Positions 18,431 to 27,326 are shown, numbered from the stretch's first letter. The stretch is 64,000 bases of DNA from Kitasatospora sp. MAA19 (GCF_029894125.1 NZ_JARXYZ010000019.1:62001-126000), one strand, 5' to 3'. Program-made: numbers and translations. The notes: generated from the sequence alone by a model not told the origin.

Positions 18431-20254
18431 TCAGCCGAGCCGCAGGGCGGTGTCGATCAGCGGGACGTGGCTGAAGGCCTGCGGGAAGTTGCCGACCTGA
18501 CGCCTGAGCCGCGGGTCCCACTCCTCCGCCAGCAGCCCGAGGTCGTTGCGGATGGACAGCAGCTGGTCGAACAGCTCGCGCGCCTCGTCGCCCCGGCCGA
18601 TCATCGCCAGGGCGTCCGCCAGCCAGAACGAGCAGGCCAGGAACGCGCCCTCGTCGCCCGGCAGGCCGTCCACCCCGCCGGTGGTGGGGTAGCGCAGCAC
18701 GAAGCCGTCCTCGGTGGACAGTTCGCGCTGGATCGCCTCGACGGTGCCGATGACGCGCTTGTCGTCCGGCGGCAGGAAGCCGACCTGGGGGATGAGCAGC
18801 AGCGAGGCGTCGAGCTCGGATGAGCCGTAGGACTGGGTGAAGGTGTTGCGGTCCGGGTCGTAGCCGTGGGTGCAGACGTCCTCGTGGATCTCGTCGCGCA
18901 GGGCTCGCCAGCGCTCCAGCGGGCCCTCGCAGGCCGTCTGCTCCAGCAGCTTGACCGTCCGGTCGACGGCGACCCAGGCCATCACCTTGGAGTGGACGAA
19001 GTGCCGGCGCGGGCCGCGGACCTCCCAGATGCCCTCGTCCGGCTCGCGCCAGTGCTCCTCCAGCCAGGAGATGAGCCGCAGTTGGAGCAGGTGGGCGTGG
19101 TCGTTGCGGGCCAGGCCGGTGGTCTGGGCCAGGTGCAGGGCCTCGACGACCTCGCCGTAGACGTCCAGTTGGAGCTGCCCGGCCGCGCCGTTGCCGATCC
19201 GGACGGGCCGGGAGCCCTCGTAGCCGGGCAGCCAGTCCAGCTCGGTCTCCACCAACTCCCGCTCGCCGGCGATGCCGTACATGATCTGCAGGTTCTCCGG
19301 GTCACCGGCGACGGCCCGCAGCAGCCACTCGCGCCAGGCGCGGGCCTCGTCCCGGTAGCCGGTGCGCAGGAGGGAGGAGAGGGTGATGGTGGCGTCGCGC
19401 AGCCAGGTGTAGCGGTAGTCCCAGTTCCGGACGCCGCCGATGTCCTCGGGCAGCGAGGTGGTGGGGGCGGCGACGATGCCGCCGGTGGGCGCGTAGGTGA
19501 GGCCCTTGAGGGTGATCAGCGAGCGGACCACGGCCTCGCGGTAGGGGCCCTGGTAGGTGCACTGGGCGACCCAGTCCCGCCAGAACCCCTCGGTGGCGGC
19601 CAGCGCCTCCTCGGCGTCCGGCTGCTCGGGTGCGCCCAGGTGGGAGGCCTGCCAGGTCAGCGCGAAGGCGATCCGCTCGCCGGCGGTGACGGTGAAGTCG
19701 GCGTAGGTGGTGAGGTCCTGCCCGTAGGTCTCGGCCTCGCCGTCCAGCCAGACCGAGTCGGGCCCGGCCACGGCGACGGTGCGGGTCCGCCCGCCGTCCG
19801 CGACCTTGTGCACCCAGGGCACGACGCGGCCGTACGAGAAGCGCATCCGCACCGCCGAGCGCATCCGGACGGTGCCCGTCACGCCCTCGACGACGCGGAT
19901 CAGCTGCGGGGCCGCCGTGCCGCGCGGCGGCATGAAGTCGACGACCCGCACGGTGCCCTCGGCGGTGTCCCACTCCTGTTCCAGGATCAGCGAGTCGCCC
20001 CGGTAGCGCCGCCGGTGGGCGGGCGCGGCGACACCGGGGGCGATCCGCCAGAAGCCGTGCTCGTCCGTCCCCAGCAGGCCGGCGAACACGGCCGGCGAGT
20101 CGAAGCGGGGCAGGCACAGCCAGTCCACCGCCCCGTCCCTGCCGACCAGGGCGGCGGTCTGCATGTCGCCGATCAGCGCGTAGTCCTCGATACGGGCGGG
20201 CACGTGGTTCTCCAAGAGGGTCAGCAGGGGGTCGGGCGTGCGGGCCGGGCTCAC
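18431..20254 (-). CDS. Glycoside hydrolase family 15 (glucoamylase/trehalase-like)
   Basis: 607-residue cytoplasmic enzyme of the bacterial GH15 group that cleaves alpha-glucosidic bonds in trehalose or malto-oligosaccharides. The N-terminal beta-sandwich begins IEDYALIGDMQTAALVGRDG, and the (alpha/alpha)6 barrel carries NWDYRYTWLRDA at 277-288 and GDEGAFLACSFWLADAL with a candidate catalytic Glu. No signal peptide. Its GTG start overlaps the upstream permease stop (GTGA), making it the last gene of the LacI-controlled importer operon, so imported sugar is probably its substrate. Confidence 0.9.
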   Translation of the reverse strand: MSPARTPDPLLTLLENHVPARIEDYALIGDMQTAALVGRDGAVDWLCLPRFDSPAVFAGLLGTDEHGFWRIAPGVAAPAHRRRYRGDSLILEQEWDTAEGTVRVVDFMPPRGTAAPQLIRVVEGVTGTVRMRSAVRMRFSYGRVVPWVHKVADGGRTRTVAVAGPDSVWLDGEAETYGQDLTTYADFTVTAGERIAFALTWQASHLGAPEQPDAEEALAATEGFWRDWVAQCTYQGPYREAVVRSLITLKGLTYAPTGGIVAAPTTSLPEDIGGVRNWDYRYTWLRDATITLSSLLRTGYRDEARAWREWLLRAVAGDPENLQIMYGIAGERELVETELDWLPGYEGSRPVRIGNGAAGQLQLDVYGEVVEALHLAQTTGLARNDHAHLLQLRLISWLEEHWREPDEGIWEVRGPRRHFVHSKVMAWVAVDRTVKLLEQTACEGPLERWRALRDEIHEDVCTHGYDPDRNTFTQSYGSSELDASLLLIPQVGFLPPDDKRVIGTVEAIQRELSTEDGFVLRYPTTGGVDGLPGDEGAFLACSFWLADALAMIGRGDEARELFDQLLSIRNDLGLLAEEWDPRLRRQVGNFPQAFSHVPLIDTALRLG

Positions 20255-21144
20255 TCCTTGAGCGAGCCCGAGTTGGCGCCGCGGACGAAGTGGCGCTGGA
20301 AGCAGAAGAACAGGATCGCCACGGGGACGGTGGACAGCAGCGCCGCCGTCAGCTTGAGCGGGTACTGCGTCCCGGAGCCGAGTCCACCGGAGACGAAGTG
20401 CGCCAGACCGGTGGTCAGGGTGTCGTGCTCGCTGGACTGGGTGGACACCAGGAAGTGGGTGAACTCGTTCCAGGAGCCCTGGAAGGAGAGCACGGTGAGC
20501 GTGATCAGCGACGGGCGCGACATCGGCAGGACCACGGACCAGAAGATCCGCAGGACGCCGGCCCCGTCGATCCGGGCGGCCTCCTCGATCTCGCGCGGCA
20601 CCGACTCGAAGAACTGCTTCATGATGAAGATCCCGGCGGCGTCGACGAGCAGCGGCAGGATCATCCCGCTGTAGGTGTCGAACATGCCGAAGCTCTTCAG
20701 CACCAGGAACTTCGGGATCAGCAGCACCACGCCGGGCACGGCCAGCACCGCCAGCACGAAGCCGAACAGCAGGCCCCGGCCGGGGAAGCGGAGCCGGGCG
20801 AGGGCGTAGCCGGCCATCGAGTCCAGCAGCACCCGGCCCGCGGTGACCAGGACCGTCACCACCACGCTGTTGCCCAGCCAGCGCAGGAACGGGACGTTCT
20901 CGACGCCCTCGGCGAAACCGAAGAGCCGCCGGTACGCGGCGAGCGTGCCGCCGTCCGGGAGCAGCGACATCGGGTGGGCGGCCGCGTCGGGGTCGGTCTT
21001 GAAGCTGGTCGCCAACTGCAGGACGAACGGCAGCAGGTAGAGCAGCGCGAACCCGACCAGGGCCGTGTAGCCGAGGATCCGCACGGGTGCGGGGAAGCGG
21101 GCCAGGACCGGCTTCTCCTGGGTGGACCGGTCAGCCTTCCGCAC
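20251..21144 (-). CDS. Carbohydrate ABC transporter permease (MalG type)
   Basis: 297-residue inner-membrane permease with about six transmembrane helices. The EAA loop EIEEAARIDGAGVLRIFWSV contacts the ATPase, and the sequence between the second and third helices is typical of the CUT1 sugar family. It overlaps the upstream permease by 14 bases and the GH15 gene by four. No ATPase is encoded here; CUT1 importers in streptomycetes often share the unlinked ATPase MsiK. GTG start at 21144 with AAGGGAG. Confidence 0.93.
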   Translation of the reverse strand: MRKADRSTQEKPVLARFPAPVRILGYTALVGFALLYLLPFVLQLATSFKTDPDAAAHPMSLLPDGGTLAAYRRLFGFAEGVENVPFLRWLGNSVVVTVLVTAGRVLLDSMAGYALARLRFPGRGLLFGFVLAVLAVPGVVLLIPKFLVLKSFGMFDTYSGMILPLLVDAAGIFIMKQFFESVPREIEEAARIDGAGVLRIFWSVVLPMSRPSLITLTVLSFQGSWNEFTHFLVSTQSSEHDTLTTGLAHFVSGGLGSGTQYPLKLTAALLSTVPVAILFFCFQRHFVRGANSGSLKE

Positions 21145-22255
21145 GGCGGGCTCCCTTCGGGATCCGGCCGGGCTTCGGGCCCCGACCGGGCGTGCGGCTC
21201 CGCCCCGGCCTGCCGTCCCGCTCGCGCAGGACCCACCGTTGCACCGCTGTGAGCAGCAGGATCAGGCCGAGCAGGACGAACGCGATGGCGGCGCCCTGCC
21301 CGTAGTCGGAGTTGTCGAAGCCGGCCGAGTAGGACAGGTAGGCGGGCGTGAGCGTGGTGTTGCCGGGGGCGCCCTTGCCCATCACGTAGACCTGGTCGAA
21401 GACCTGCCAGGTGGAGATCAGTCCCAGCGTGAGGACGAGGAACAGGATCGGCCGGATCGCCGGCAGCGTGACGTTGCGCAGCAGTTGGCGGCGGTTGACG
21501 CCGTCCAGCGCGGCGGCCTCCTCCAGTTCGCGGGGGATGTCCTGCAGGGCGGAGAGGAAGATCAGCATGAAGGTGCCGGAGGTCGTCCAGACGGCCATCA
21601 GGATGAGGGTGCACATCGCCACCGAGGGGCCGGCGAACCACTCCGACCAGGGCAGCCCCAGGGGGCCGTGGCCCGCCGCCGCGCCGGTCCGCGCGGGCTG
21701 GTCGATCCCGAACCAGCCCAGCACGATCCAGACGATGCCGCGCGGATCGGCGAACCAGTTCGGCCCCTTCACCCCGAACCAGCCCAGCAGCCGGTTGACG
21801 GCGCCGCTGCCCTGGAACAGGAAGAGGAAGATCGTCGAGATCGCGACCGAGCTGGTGACGGACGGGAAGTAGAAGACCGTGCGCAGGGCGCCCCGGCCGC
21901 GCAGCAACCGCTGGTTGACCATGATGGCGAGCAGGAGCGCCAACCCCGTCTGCAGCGGCACGACCAGCACGACGTAGTACAGGGTGTTGCGCATCGAGGT
22001 GGCGAACAGCGTGCGGTCCAGCCCGTCCTCGGTGAACAGCTTGCGGTAGTTGTCCAGGCCGACGAAGTCCGCGCTGCCGCTGAACGGGTTGGACTGGCCG
22101 TCCCAGTGCAGCAGGCTCACCCACAGCGCCATCAGGATCGGCAGCGCGAGGAACAGGCCGAGGACGAGGACCATGGGGCTGACGAACAGCCAGCCCCAGG
22201 CCCCCTCACGAAGGCCCCGTCGGCGCGGTGCGCTGCCCGTGCTCTTACTGGGCAT
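21131..22255 (-). CDS. Carbohydrate ABC transporter permease (MalF type)
   Basis: 374-residue permease with an N-terminal helix starting near WGWLFVSPMVLVLGLFLALP. The large loop around residues 150-230 is longer than in many homologues. The EAA motif is LEEAAALDGVNRRQLLRNVT. The basic C-terminal tail (RERDGRPGRSRTPGRGPKPG) is unusual and may be disordered. It overlaps the binding-protein gene by 11 bases and the second permease by 14, so translation is coupled across the operon. Confidence 0.93.
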   Translation of the reverse strand: MPSKSTGSAPRRRGLREGAWGWLFVSPMVLVLGLFLALPILMALWVSLLHWDGQSNPFSGSADFVGLDNYRKLFTEDGLDRTLFATSMRNTLYYVVLVVPLQTGLALLLAIMVNQRLLRGRGALRTVFYFPSVTSSVAISTIFLFLFQGSGAVNRLLGWFGVKGPNWFADPRGIVWIVLGWFGIDQPARTGAAAGHGPLGLPWSEWFAGPSVAMCTLILMAVWTTSGTFMLIFLSALQDIPRELEEAAALDGVNRRQLLRNVTLPAIRPILFLVLTLGLISTWQVFDQVYVMGKGAPGNTTLTPAYLSYSAGFDNSDYGQGAAIAFVLLGLILLLTAVQRWVLRERDGRPGRSRTPGRGPKPGRIPKGARRAEG

Positions 22256-23495
22256 TCTTTATGGCCTGCTCGCCGTTGCGCTGGAGGGTGCCCAGGATGG
22301 TCGCCGGGTCGCCGGTCCGCAGCGACTGCAGGTCGGTGTTGAACTGCGTGAGCACCTTGTTGAAGCCCGCGATGGTGACCGGCGCCTGGGCGTGGGCGAC
22401 GCCGTCGACCCACCCCTTGGACTCCGGGTACTTCTCGGCGTACGAGGCCAGCGCGCTGGTGCGCGAGGGCATCACGCCGAAGGCCTTGGCGAAGGCCAGC
22501 TGCTGGTCGGCCGACGTCAGGTGCTTGACCAGGTCGACGCCGGCGGCCTGGTGCTGGCTCTTGGCGGCGACGCCCCAGCAGTTGCTGAACGCGAGGGTGC
22601 CCGGGCCGGCCGGGCCGGCGGGCAGCGGGAGCACCTTGTAGGAGACGCTCGGGTAGTCGGCGGCCATCGCGCCCTTGAGCCAGTTGCCCTCGATGGTCAT
22701 CGCGGCCTTGCCCTTGCCGAGCGCCTCGCCGCCCCAGCCGGTGTCCACCTCGGAGACGTACTTGGCCGAGCCGGCCTTCATCATCGACTGCACGTACTCC
22801 AGGGCCTGCTTGTTGGCCGGGCTGTCGGCGGTCATCGCGGTCTGCTCGGGGTTGGTGATCCAGCCGCCCGCCTCCCTCATCAGGGCGCCGAGCCGCTGGT
22901 AGTCGGGGGCGGTGACCAGACCGGTCACGCCGTCCTTGGTGAGCTTGGCGGCGGCGTCGGAGAGCTGCTGCCAGGTGGTCGGGTAGTCGGCCTCGGTGAG
23001 CCCGGCCTGCTGCCAGAGCGCGGTGTTGATCGCCAGGCCGAGGGTGGAGCTGTCCTTGGGCAGGCAGGTGAGCTTGCCGTTGTAGGTGAAGGCCTTGCGC
23101 AGCTGCTCGGAGAAGTCCGAGGCGTCGGGGATCTGGTCGCCGTACGCGTACAGCGAGCCGCCCTTGGCGTAGTTCGCGAACTGGTCGGAGTTGACGTAGA
23201 AGAGGTCCGGCGGGTTGCCGCCGGCCAGGGCCTGGCCGAGCTGCTGGTTGATGTCGCTGGCGATCTGCACGGTGACGGTGTTGCCGGTCTGCTTGGCCCA
23301 GTCGGCGGTGGCGGCCTTGACCGCGGCCGTCTCGGCGTCGCCGGAGGTGGCGATCAGCACCGTCAGGCTCTGGTTGCCGCCGGAGGACTGCTTGGCCGAT
23401 GAGTCACCGAAGCCGCCGGAGGAGGAGCAGCCGGTGGCGGCGCCGAGGACGGCGGCCGCGCAGACTGCCGCGGCGAGGGTACGAGTGGTGGCCAT
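22245..23495 (-). CDS. Sugar-binding lipoprotein of ABC importer
   Basis: 416-residue extracellular solute-binding protein of the CUT1 type. The signal ends in lipobox AATGC with Cys23, followed by a Ser/Gly linker. The mature domain shows PPDLFYVNSDQFANYAKGG and the late SKGWVDGVAHAQAP. It captures a sugar, probably an oligosaccharide, for the two permeases downstream. AAGGAG precedes the ATG. It lies 153 bases after lacI on the same strand, separated by tandem copies of the lacI 3' end. Confidence 0.92.
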   Translation of the reverse strand: MATTRTLAAAVCAAAVLGAATGCSSSGGFGDSSAKQSSGGNQSLTVLIATSGDAETAAVKAATADWAKQTGNTVTVQIASDINQQLGQALAGGNPPDLFYVNSDQFANYAKGGSLYAYGDQIPDASDFSEQLRKAFTYNGKLTCLPKDSSTLGLAINTALWQQAGLTEADYPTTWQQLSDAAAKLTKDGVTGLVTAPDYQRLGALMREAGGWITNPEQTAMTADSPANKQALEYVQSMMKAGSAKYVSEVDTGWGGEALGKGKAAMTIEGNWLKGAMAADYPSVSYKVLPLPAGPAGPGTLAFSNCWGVAAKSQHQAAGVDLVKHLTSADQQLAFAKAFGVMPSRTSALASYAEKYPESKGWVDGVAHAQAPVTIAGFNKVLTQFNTDLQSLRTGDPATILGTLQRNGEQAIKNAQ

Positions 23496-23564
23496 GCGGG
23501 ATCTCCTTGCGAGGGTGGGTGGGGGTGCTTTCAGGAGAGGTGACGGGGGCCGGCGGGGCGGGGC

Positions 23565-23685
23565 TGGTCACGCGCCTTGGCGCGGGACCGGCTCGGGGGG
23601 ACGGCGGGTCACACGTGTTCACGCGGGACCAGCCCCGCGGCCGGCGGGTCACACGCTTTCGCGTAGGACCAGTTCGGGGGCGAGC
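23565..23685 (-). repeat. Three tandem ~40-bp degenerate copies of the lacI 3' end
   Basis: Units 23565-23605, 23606-23645 and 23646-23685 align with each other: each opens with (G/T)GGTCAC and holds a variable short inverted repeat and GG(A)ACC(A/G)G. The last unit contains the real lacI stop. On the minus strand the other two would read PVPRQGA-stop and LVPREHV-stop where lacI ends LVLRESV-stop. Confidence 0.7.
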
Positions 23686-24683
23686 AGCACGTGCTCGGTG
23701 GGGCGCCGGGTGTCGCTCAGCCGGTTGAGGAGCAGGCGCATGCACTCGCGGCCGACCGCGTCGAGCGGCTGGGCGAGGCTGGACAGCGAGGGGAAGAGCA
23801 GGGGGGCGATCGGCGAGTCGTCGAAGCCGATGACGGCCGCGTCCGCGCCGGGGGTGCGGCCGCCGTGCCGCAGCGCCTGGTACCAGCCGAGCGCCAGGGT
23901 GTCGCTCGCCGCGACGACGGCGGTCACGCCGCCCGCGAGCAGCCGCTCGGCGGCCTCGGCGGCGCTGGCCGGGTCGTCCGGGCTCTCCACCCGGCGGCCC
24001 CGGGTGGGCAGGCCCAGCTCGCGCATGGTGCTCTGCCAGCCGCGGGCGCGGTCGTCACCGACGCCGGAGCCCTTGGGCCAGCCGAGGAAGCCGATCTTCC
24101 GGTGGCCCAGGGCGGCGAGGTGGCGCACGGCGGCGGAGGTCCCGGCGGCGCCGTCGACGTCGACCCAGTCGCCGACGTCCCGGCCGGACCAGGTCCGGCC
24201 GAAGGCGACGAACGGGACGCCGCGCTCGTGCAGCCAGCCCTGGCGGCGGTCGCCGCGGTCGGTGCCGCTGAGGACGAAGCCGTCCGCGCCGTGCTCGTCC
24301 AGCAGCTGCTGGTAGCCGGTGAGCTCGTCGTCGCCCGGGGTCACGGCGAACAGCACCACCCGGTAGCCGGCCTGGTCGGCGGCCTCGGACAGCGAGTGCA
24401 GGAACTGGTCGAGCACCGGGGTCGGGACGCCCGCCTGACTTGAGCGGATGCCGTAGCCGATGAGCTTGCTGGCTCTGGTGCGCAGCGCCTGCGCGGCGCG
24501 GTGCGGCCGGTAGCCGAGCTCGTCGATCGCGCGCTGGACCCGCTCCAGCGTCTGCGGGCGGAGCAGCTCGGGGGAGTTGATCGCGTTGGAGACCGTCTGG
24601 CGGGCCACGCCGGCGCGGGCGGCGACCATTTCGAGGGTCACCGAGGCGCCCGCCTTCGGCGTGGTCGATGGAGTTGCAGGCAT
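23649..24683 (-). CDS. LacI family transcriptional regulator
   Basis: 344-residue repressor. The N-terminal HTH is VTLEMVAARAGVARQTVSNA with hinge helix RPHRAAQALRTRAS; the periplasmic-binding-like sugar sensor runs to the C-terminus (GFDDSPIAPLLFPSLSSLAQ). The start at 24683 gives a normal family length; a longer frame would run through the operators. Its promoter lies in a gap with several LacI-type palindromes shared with the divergent debranching-type enzyme, so it probably represses itself, that gene and perhaps the importer downstream. Confidence 0.93.
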   Translation of the reverse strand: MPATPSTTPKAGASVTLEMVAARAGVARQTVSNAINSPELLRPQTLERVQRAIDELGYRPHRAAQALRTRASKLIGYGIRSSQAGVPTPVLDQFLHSLSEAADQAGYRVVLFAVTPGDDELTGYQQLLDEHGADGFVLSGTDRGDRRQGWLHERGVPFVAFGRTWSGRDVGDWVDVDGAAGTSAAVRHLAALGHRKIGFLGWPKGSGVGDDRARGWQSTMRELGLPTRGRRVESPDDPASAAEAAERLLAGGVTAVVAASDTLALGWYQALRHGGRTPGADAAVIGFDDSPIAPLLFPSLSSLAQPLDAVGRECMRLLLNRLSDTRRPTEHVLLAPELVLRESV

Positions 24684-24737
24684 GGCGGCGGTCCCAGGGT
24701 CGGTCTCGATCGGTGGTTCGCGTGGAGCGTTCGTCGC

Positions 24738-24833
24738 GGAGCGCTTCCGGTGGAGCGCTCCAAAACTTGGAGCGTTCCAAATGGGTGTTCCATTGGCCCC
24801 ACCAGGGGGGTTAATGTTTTTGGAACGCTCCAA
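24738..24833. promoter_or_regulatory. Array of LacI-type operators
   Basis: Three near-perfect palindromes with central CG are present: TGGAGCGCTCCA (24751-24762), TTGGAGCGTTCCAA (24767-24780) and TTGGAACGCTCCAA (24820-24833). A weaker GGAGCGCTTCC lies at 24738-24748. They occupy the lacI-debranching enzyme divergent gap, about 40-60 bases apart at the extremes, fitting repression with possible looping. Confidence 0.8.
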
Positions 24834-24896
24834 TGGCAGAAAGGTTGCGCCCGAGTGGAAGCAACTGTCAAGCCCCAAAACGAGGATGTCGAGCCC

Positions 24897-26960
24897 ATGT
24901 CAGCGATCGACCTGCAGCCGTTCCTGCACGACGCCCAGCTCTCCGTGGCCGCCCCGAGCTTCTGCGCCTCGCGCCCGGACGGGCGGATCGGCGGCGGTGC
25001 GGACGGCTTCTACCACGGCGACCGCCGGATCCTCTCCCGCCTGGAGGCCTGCGTCGCCGGGCTCCCCAACGCCCCCGTCGCCACCACGCACGACGAGGAC
25101 GGGCAGGCCTCCTTCGTGACCGTGCTGCGCGGCCTGGCCGAGCTCACCGCCGACCCCGCCGTCACCCTGGAGCGCCGCCGGGAACTGCGGCCCGGGCGCC
25201 TCGTCGAGCGCTACACCGTCCGCAACGCCGGGGGCCGCACCGCCCGCCTGCGCCTGGAGCTGCGCGCGGAGAGCGACTTCGCCGCCATGGACACCGTCAA
25301 GGCCGGCCGTGCCGGTGAGCCCGTCCCGCCCACCGCCGACGGGAACGGCCTGCGCTGGCACGACGGCCCGCTCGCCGCCGCCCTCACCGTCCGGCCGGCG
25401 CCCGACCACCTCACCGCCGACGGCGGCACCGGCACCCTGGGCTTCGACCTCGAACTCGCCCCCGGCGAAAGCTGGCAGGCCGTCCTGGAATGCACCGCCG
25501 AGCACCGCGACGGCGACCTCTTCCCCGCGCCGCCCGCCGACGCCGCCCCCTGGCGCACCCCCGAGGTCACCGGCCGCGACCACCACCTCGCGCACTGGAT
25601 CACCCGCTCCCACCACGACCTGCGCGGGCTCCTGCTCACCGACCCGCTGCGGCCCGCCGACCACTTCCTCGGCGCCGGGGCCCCCTGGTTCCTCACCCTG
25701 TTCGGCCGCGACTCCCTCTGGGCGGCCCGGATGATGCTCCCGCTCGGCACCGAACTCGCCGCCGGGACGCTGCGCACCCTGGCCCGCCGCCAGGGCCGCG
25801 CCGTCGACCCCGCCACCGAGGAGCAGCCCGGCAAGATCCTCCACGAGGTCCGCCGCGACGCACAGCACCTCGACGCCGGCTCCCAACTGCCGCCCTGCTA
25901 CTACGGGACGGCCGACGCCACCCCGCTCTGGCTCACCCTGCTGCACGACGCCTGGCGCTGGGGCATGCCCGAGGACCAGGTCGAGGAGCTGCTGCCGCAC
26001 GCCGAGGCCGCCCTCGCCTGGCTCGCGGACCACGCCGACGCGGACGGCGACGGCTTCCTGGAGTACGTGGACAGCTCCGGCAAGGGGCTCTCCAACCAGG
26101 GCTGGAAGGACTCCTCCGACAGCATCCGCTTCCGCGACGGCCGGATCGCCGACGCCCCCATCGCGCTCAGCGAGGTCCAGGCCTACGCCTACGAGGCGGC
26201 CGTCGCGGCGGCCGCGCTGCTGGACGCCTTCGGCCGGCCCGGCGCCGACCGCTGGCGGCAGTGGGCGGAGGACCTGCGGCAGCGCTTCCGCGACCGGTTC
26301 TGGACCGAGGACGCGCACGGCCCGTACCCGGTGGTCGCCCTCGACGGGGACAAGCGCAAGGTCGACTCGATGGCCTCCAACATGGGCCACCTCCTCGGCA
26401 CCGGCCTGCTCGACCCGGCGGAGAGCGCCCTGGTCGCCCGGCGGCTCACCGCCCCCGGCATGGACAGCGGCTTCGGCCTGCGCACCCTGGACGCCGACGC
26501 CACCGGCTTCAACCCGCTCGGCTACCACACCGGTTCGGTCTGGCCGCACGACAGCGCCATCGCCGTCCACGGCCTCGCCCGCGCCGGCCTGCACGACGCC
26601 GCCGCGCCGCTGGCGGCCGGCCTGGTCCGGGCGTCGGCGGCGTTCGACCACCGCCTCCCCGAGCTGTTCGCCGGCTACCCCCGCAGCCAGTACGCCCGCC
26701 CCGTCCCCTACCCGGCGTCCTGCCGCCCGCAGGCCTGGGCCGCCGCCGCCTCCGTCCAGGTCCTGCAGGCCCTGCTGGGCCTGGAGGCCGACGCACCCAA
26801 CCGCCGCCTGCGCGTCCGCGCCCAGGCCCCGGCCGGGTACGAGTCCCTGCAGATCACCGGCCTGACGGTGGCGGGCCTGCCCATCGAGGTCACCATCGAC
26901 CACACCGGAGCCATCACCCTCCACGCGCCCGAGGGCTTCACCGTCACCACGAACCCCTGA
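24897..26960 (+). CDS. Glycogen-debranching-type amylo-alpha-1,6-glucosidase
   Basis: 687-residue cytoplasmic enzyme. The N-terminal domain (about 1-240, GGGADGFYHGDRRILSRL) resembles the glycogen-debranching N-terminal family, and the C-terminal (alpha/alpha)6 barrel carries APWFLTLFGRDSLWAARMML, SNQGWKDSSDSIRFRDG and GYHTGSVWPHDSAIA. Related proteins act on branched alpha-glucans or are uncharacterised. Divergent from lacI across the operator array, so it is likely induced with the importer and GH15 enzyme. ATG at 24897 with GAGG upstream. Confidence 0.87.
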   Translation: MSAIDLQPFLHDAQLSVAAPSFCASRPDGRIGGGADGFYHGDRRILSRLEACVAGLPNAPVATTHDEDGQASFVTVLRGLAELTADPAVTLERRRELRPGRLVERYTVRNAGGRTARLRLELRAESDFAAMDTVKAGRAGEPVPPTADGNGLRWHDGPLAAALTVRPAPDHLTADGGTGTLGFDLELAPGESWQAVLECTAEHRDGDLFPAPPADAAPWRTPEVTGRDHHLAHWITRSHHDLRGLLLTDPLRPADHFLGAGAPWFLTLFGRDSLWAARMMLPLGTELAAGTLRTLARRQGRAVDPATEEQPGKILHEVRRDAQHLDAGSQLPPCYYGTADATPLWLTLLHDAWRWGMPEDQVEELLPHAEAALAWLADHADADGDGFLEYVDSSGKGLSNQGWKDSSDSIRFRDGRIADAPIALSEVQAYAYEAAVAAAALLDAFGRPGADRWRQWAEDLRQRFRDRFWTEDAHGPYPVVALDGDKRKVDSMASNMGHLLGTGLLDPAESALVARRLTAPGMDSGFGLRTLDADATGFNPLGYHTGSVWPHDSAIAVHGLARAGLHDAAAPLAAGLVRASAAFDHRLPELFAGYPRSQYARPVPYPASCRPQAWAAAASVQVLQALLGLEADAPNRRLRVRAQAPAGYESLQITGLTVAGLPIEVTIDHTGAITLHAPEGFTVTTNP

Positions 26961-26974
26961 CACCCGGCGGCCCC

Positions 26975-27010
26975 GCGGCAGGCCGCCACTGCTCAGTGGC
27001 GGCCTGCCGC
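26975..27010 (+). terminator. 17-bp perfect hairpin terminator
   Basis: Arms 26975-26991 and 26994-27010 are fully complementary around a 2-nt centre, 15 bases past the debranching-type enzyme stop. Confidence 0.85.
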
Positions 27011-27015
27011 ATCCA

Positions 27016-27165
27016 TCAGTGCCCGCACAGCTGTTGGAAGCCCGGGTGGGTGTGGAGGAGTTCGGCGTACGTTCCGGCGGCGGAGGCCGTGCCGTTCGAG
27101 AGCATGGCGACGGTGTCCGCCGCTTCGATGGTGGGCATCCGGTGGGCGATGGCGATCCTCTGGCG
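27016..27165 (-). pseudogene. C-terminal remnant of an ABC transporter ATPase
   Basis: About 50 minus-strand codons ending at 27016 read RIAIAHRMPTIEAADTVAML and continue SNGTASAAGTYAELL to a stop. This is the H-loop and C-terminal end of an exporter-type ABC ATPase; the Walker A, Q-loop and membrane domains are missing. It abuts the next fragment directly, so it is a deletion remnant and not a functional gene. Confidence 0.75.
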
Positions 27166-27170
27166 TTCGC

Positions 27171-27266
27171 ACGGCCGCCAAGGTCGGCGACTTCAGCAAG
27201 GACACGGACGGCACCATCTACACCCGGAAGGACGCGACGACTCTGGGCTTCAAGAAGCCGCGCTGA
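27171..27266 (+). pseudogene. C-terminal fragment of an unrecognised gene
   Basis: 32 plus-strand codons with coding-like third-position bias encode TAAKVGDFSKDTDGTIYTRK and then DATTLGFKKPR before a stop at 27264-27266, followed 15 bases later by a clear terminator. No start codon or ribosome site fits. It appears to be the tail of a gene lost by deletion up to about 27170, where it meets the ABC ATPase remnant. Family unknown. Confidence 0.5.
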
Positions 27267-27281
27267 CTTCGGTCCCGCGCG

Positions 27282-27310
27282 ACAGCCCGCCGGCTCCGCC
27301 GGCGGGCTGT
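27282..27310 (+). terminator. 13-bp hairpin terminator with short T-rich tail
   Basis: ACAGCCCGCCGGC (27282-27294) pairs with GCCGGCGGGCTGT (27298-27310); TCTGCTT follows. It would have ended the truncated gene at 27266 and may now also serve the convergent gene from the other side. Confidence 0.8.
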
Positions 27311-27326
27311 TCTGCTTGCCCAGGCC

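Noticed and set aside
24900..26963. Long open frame antisense to the debranching-type enzyme
   Set aside because: Composition is typical of an antisense shadow; the plus strand has clear glycosidase motifs.
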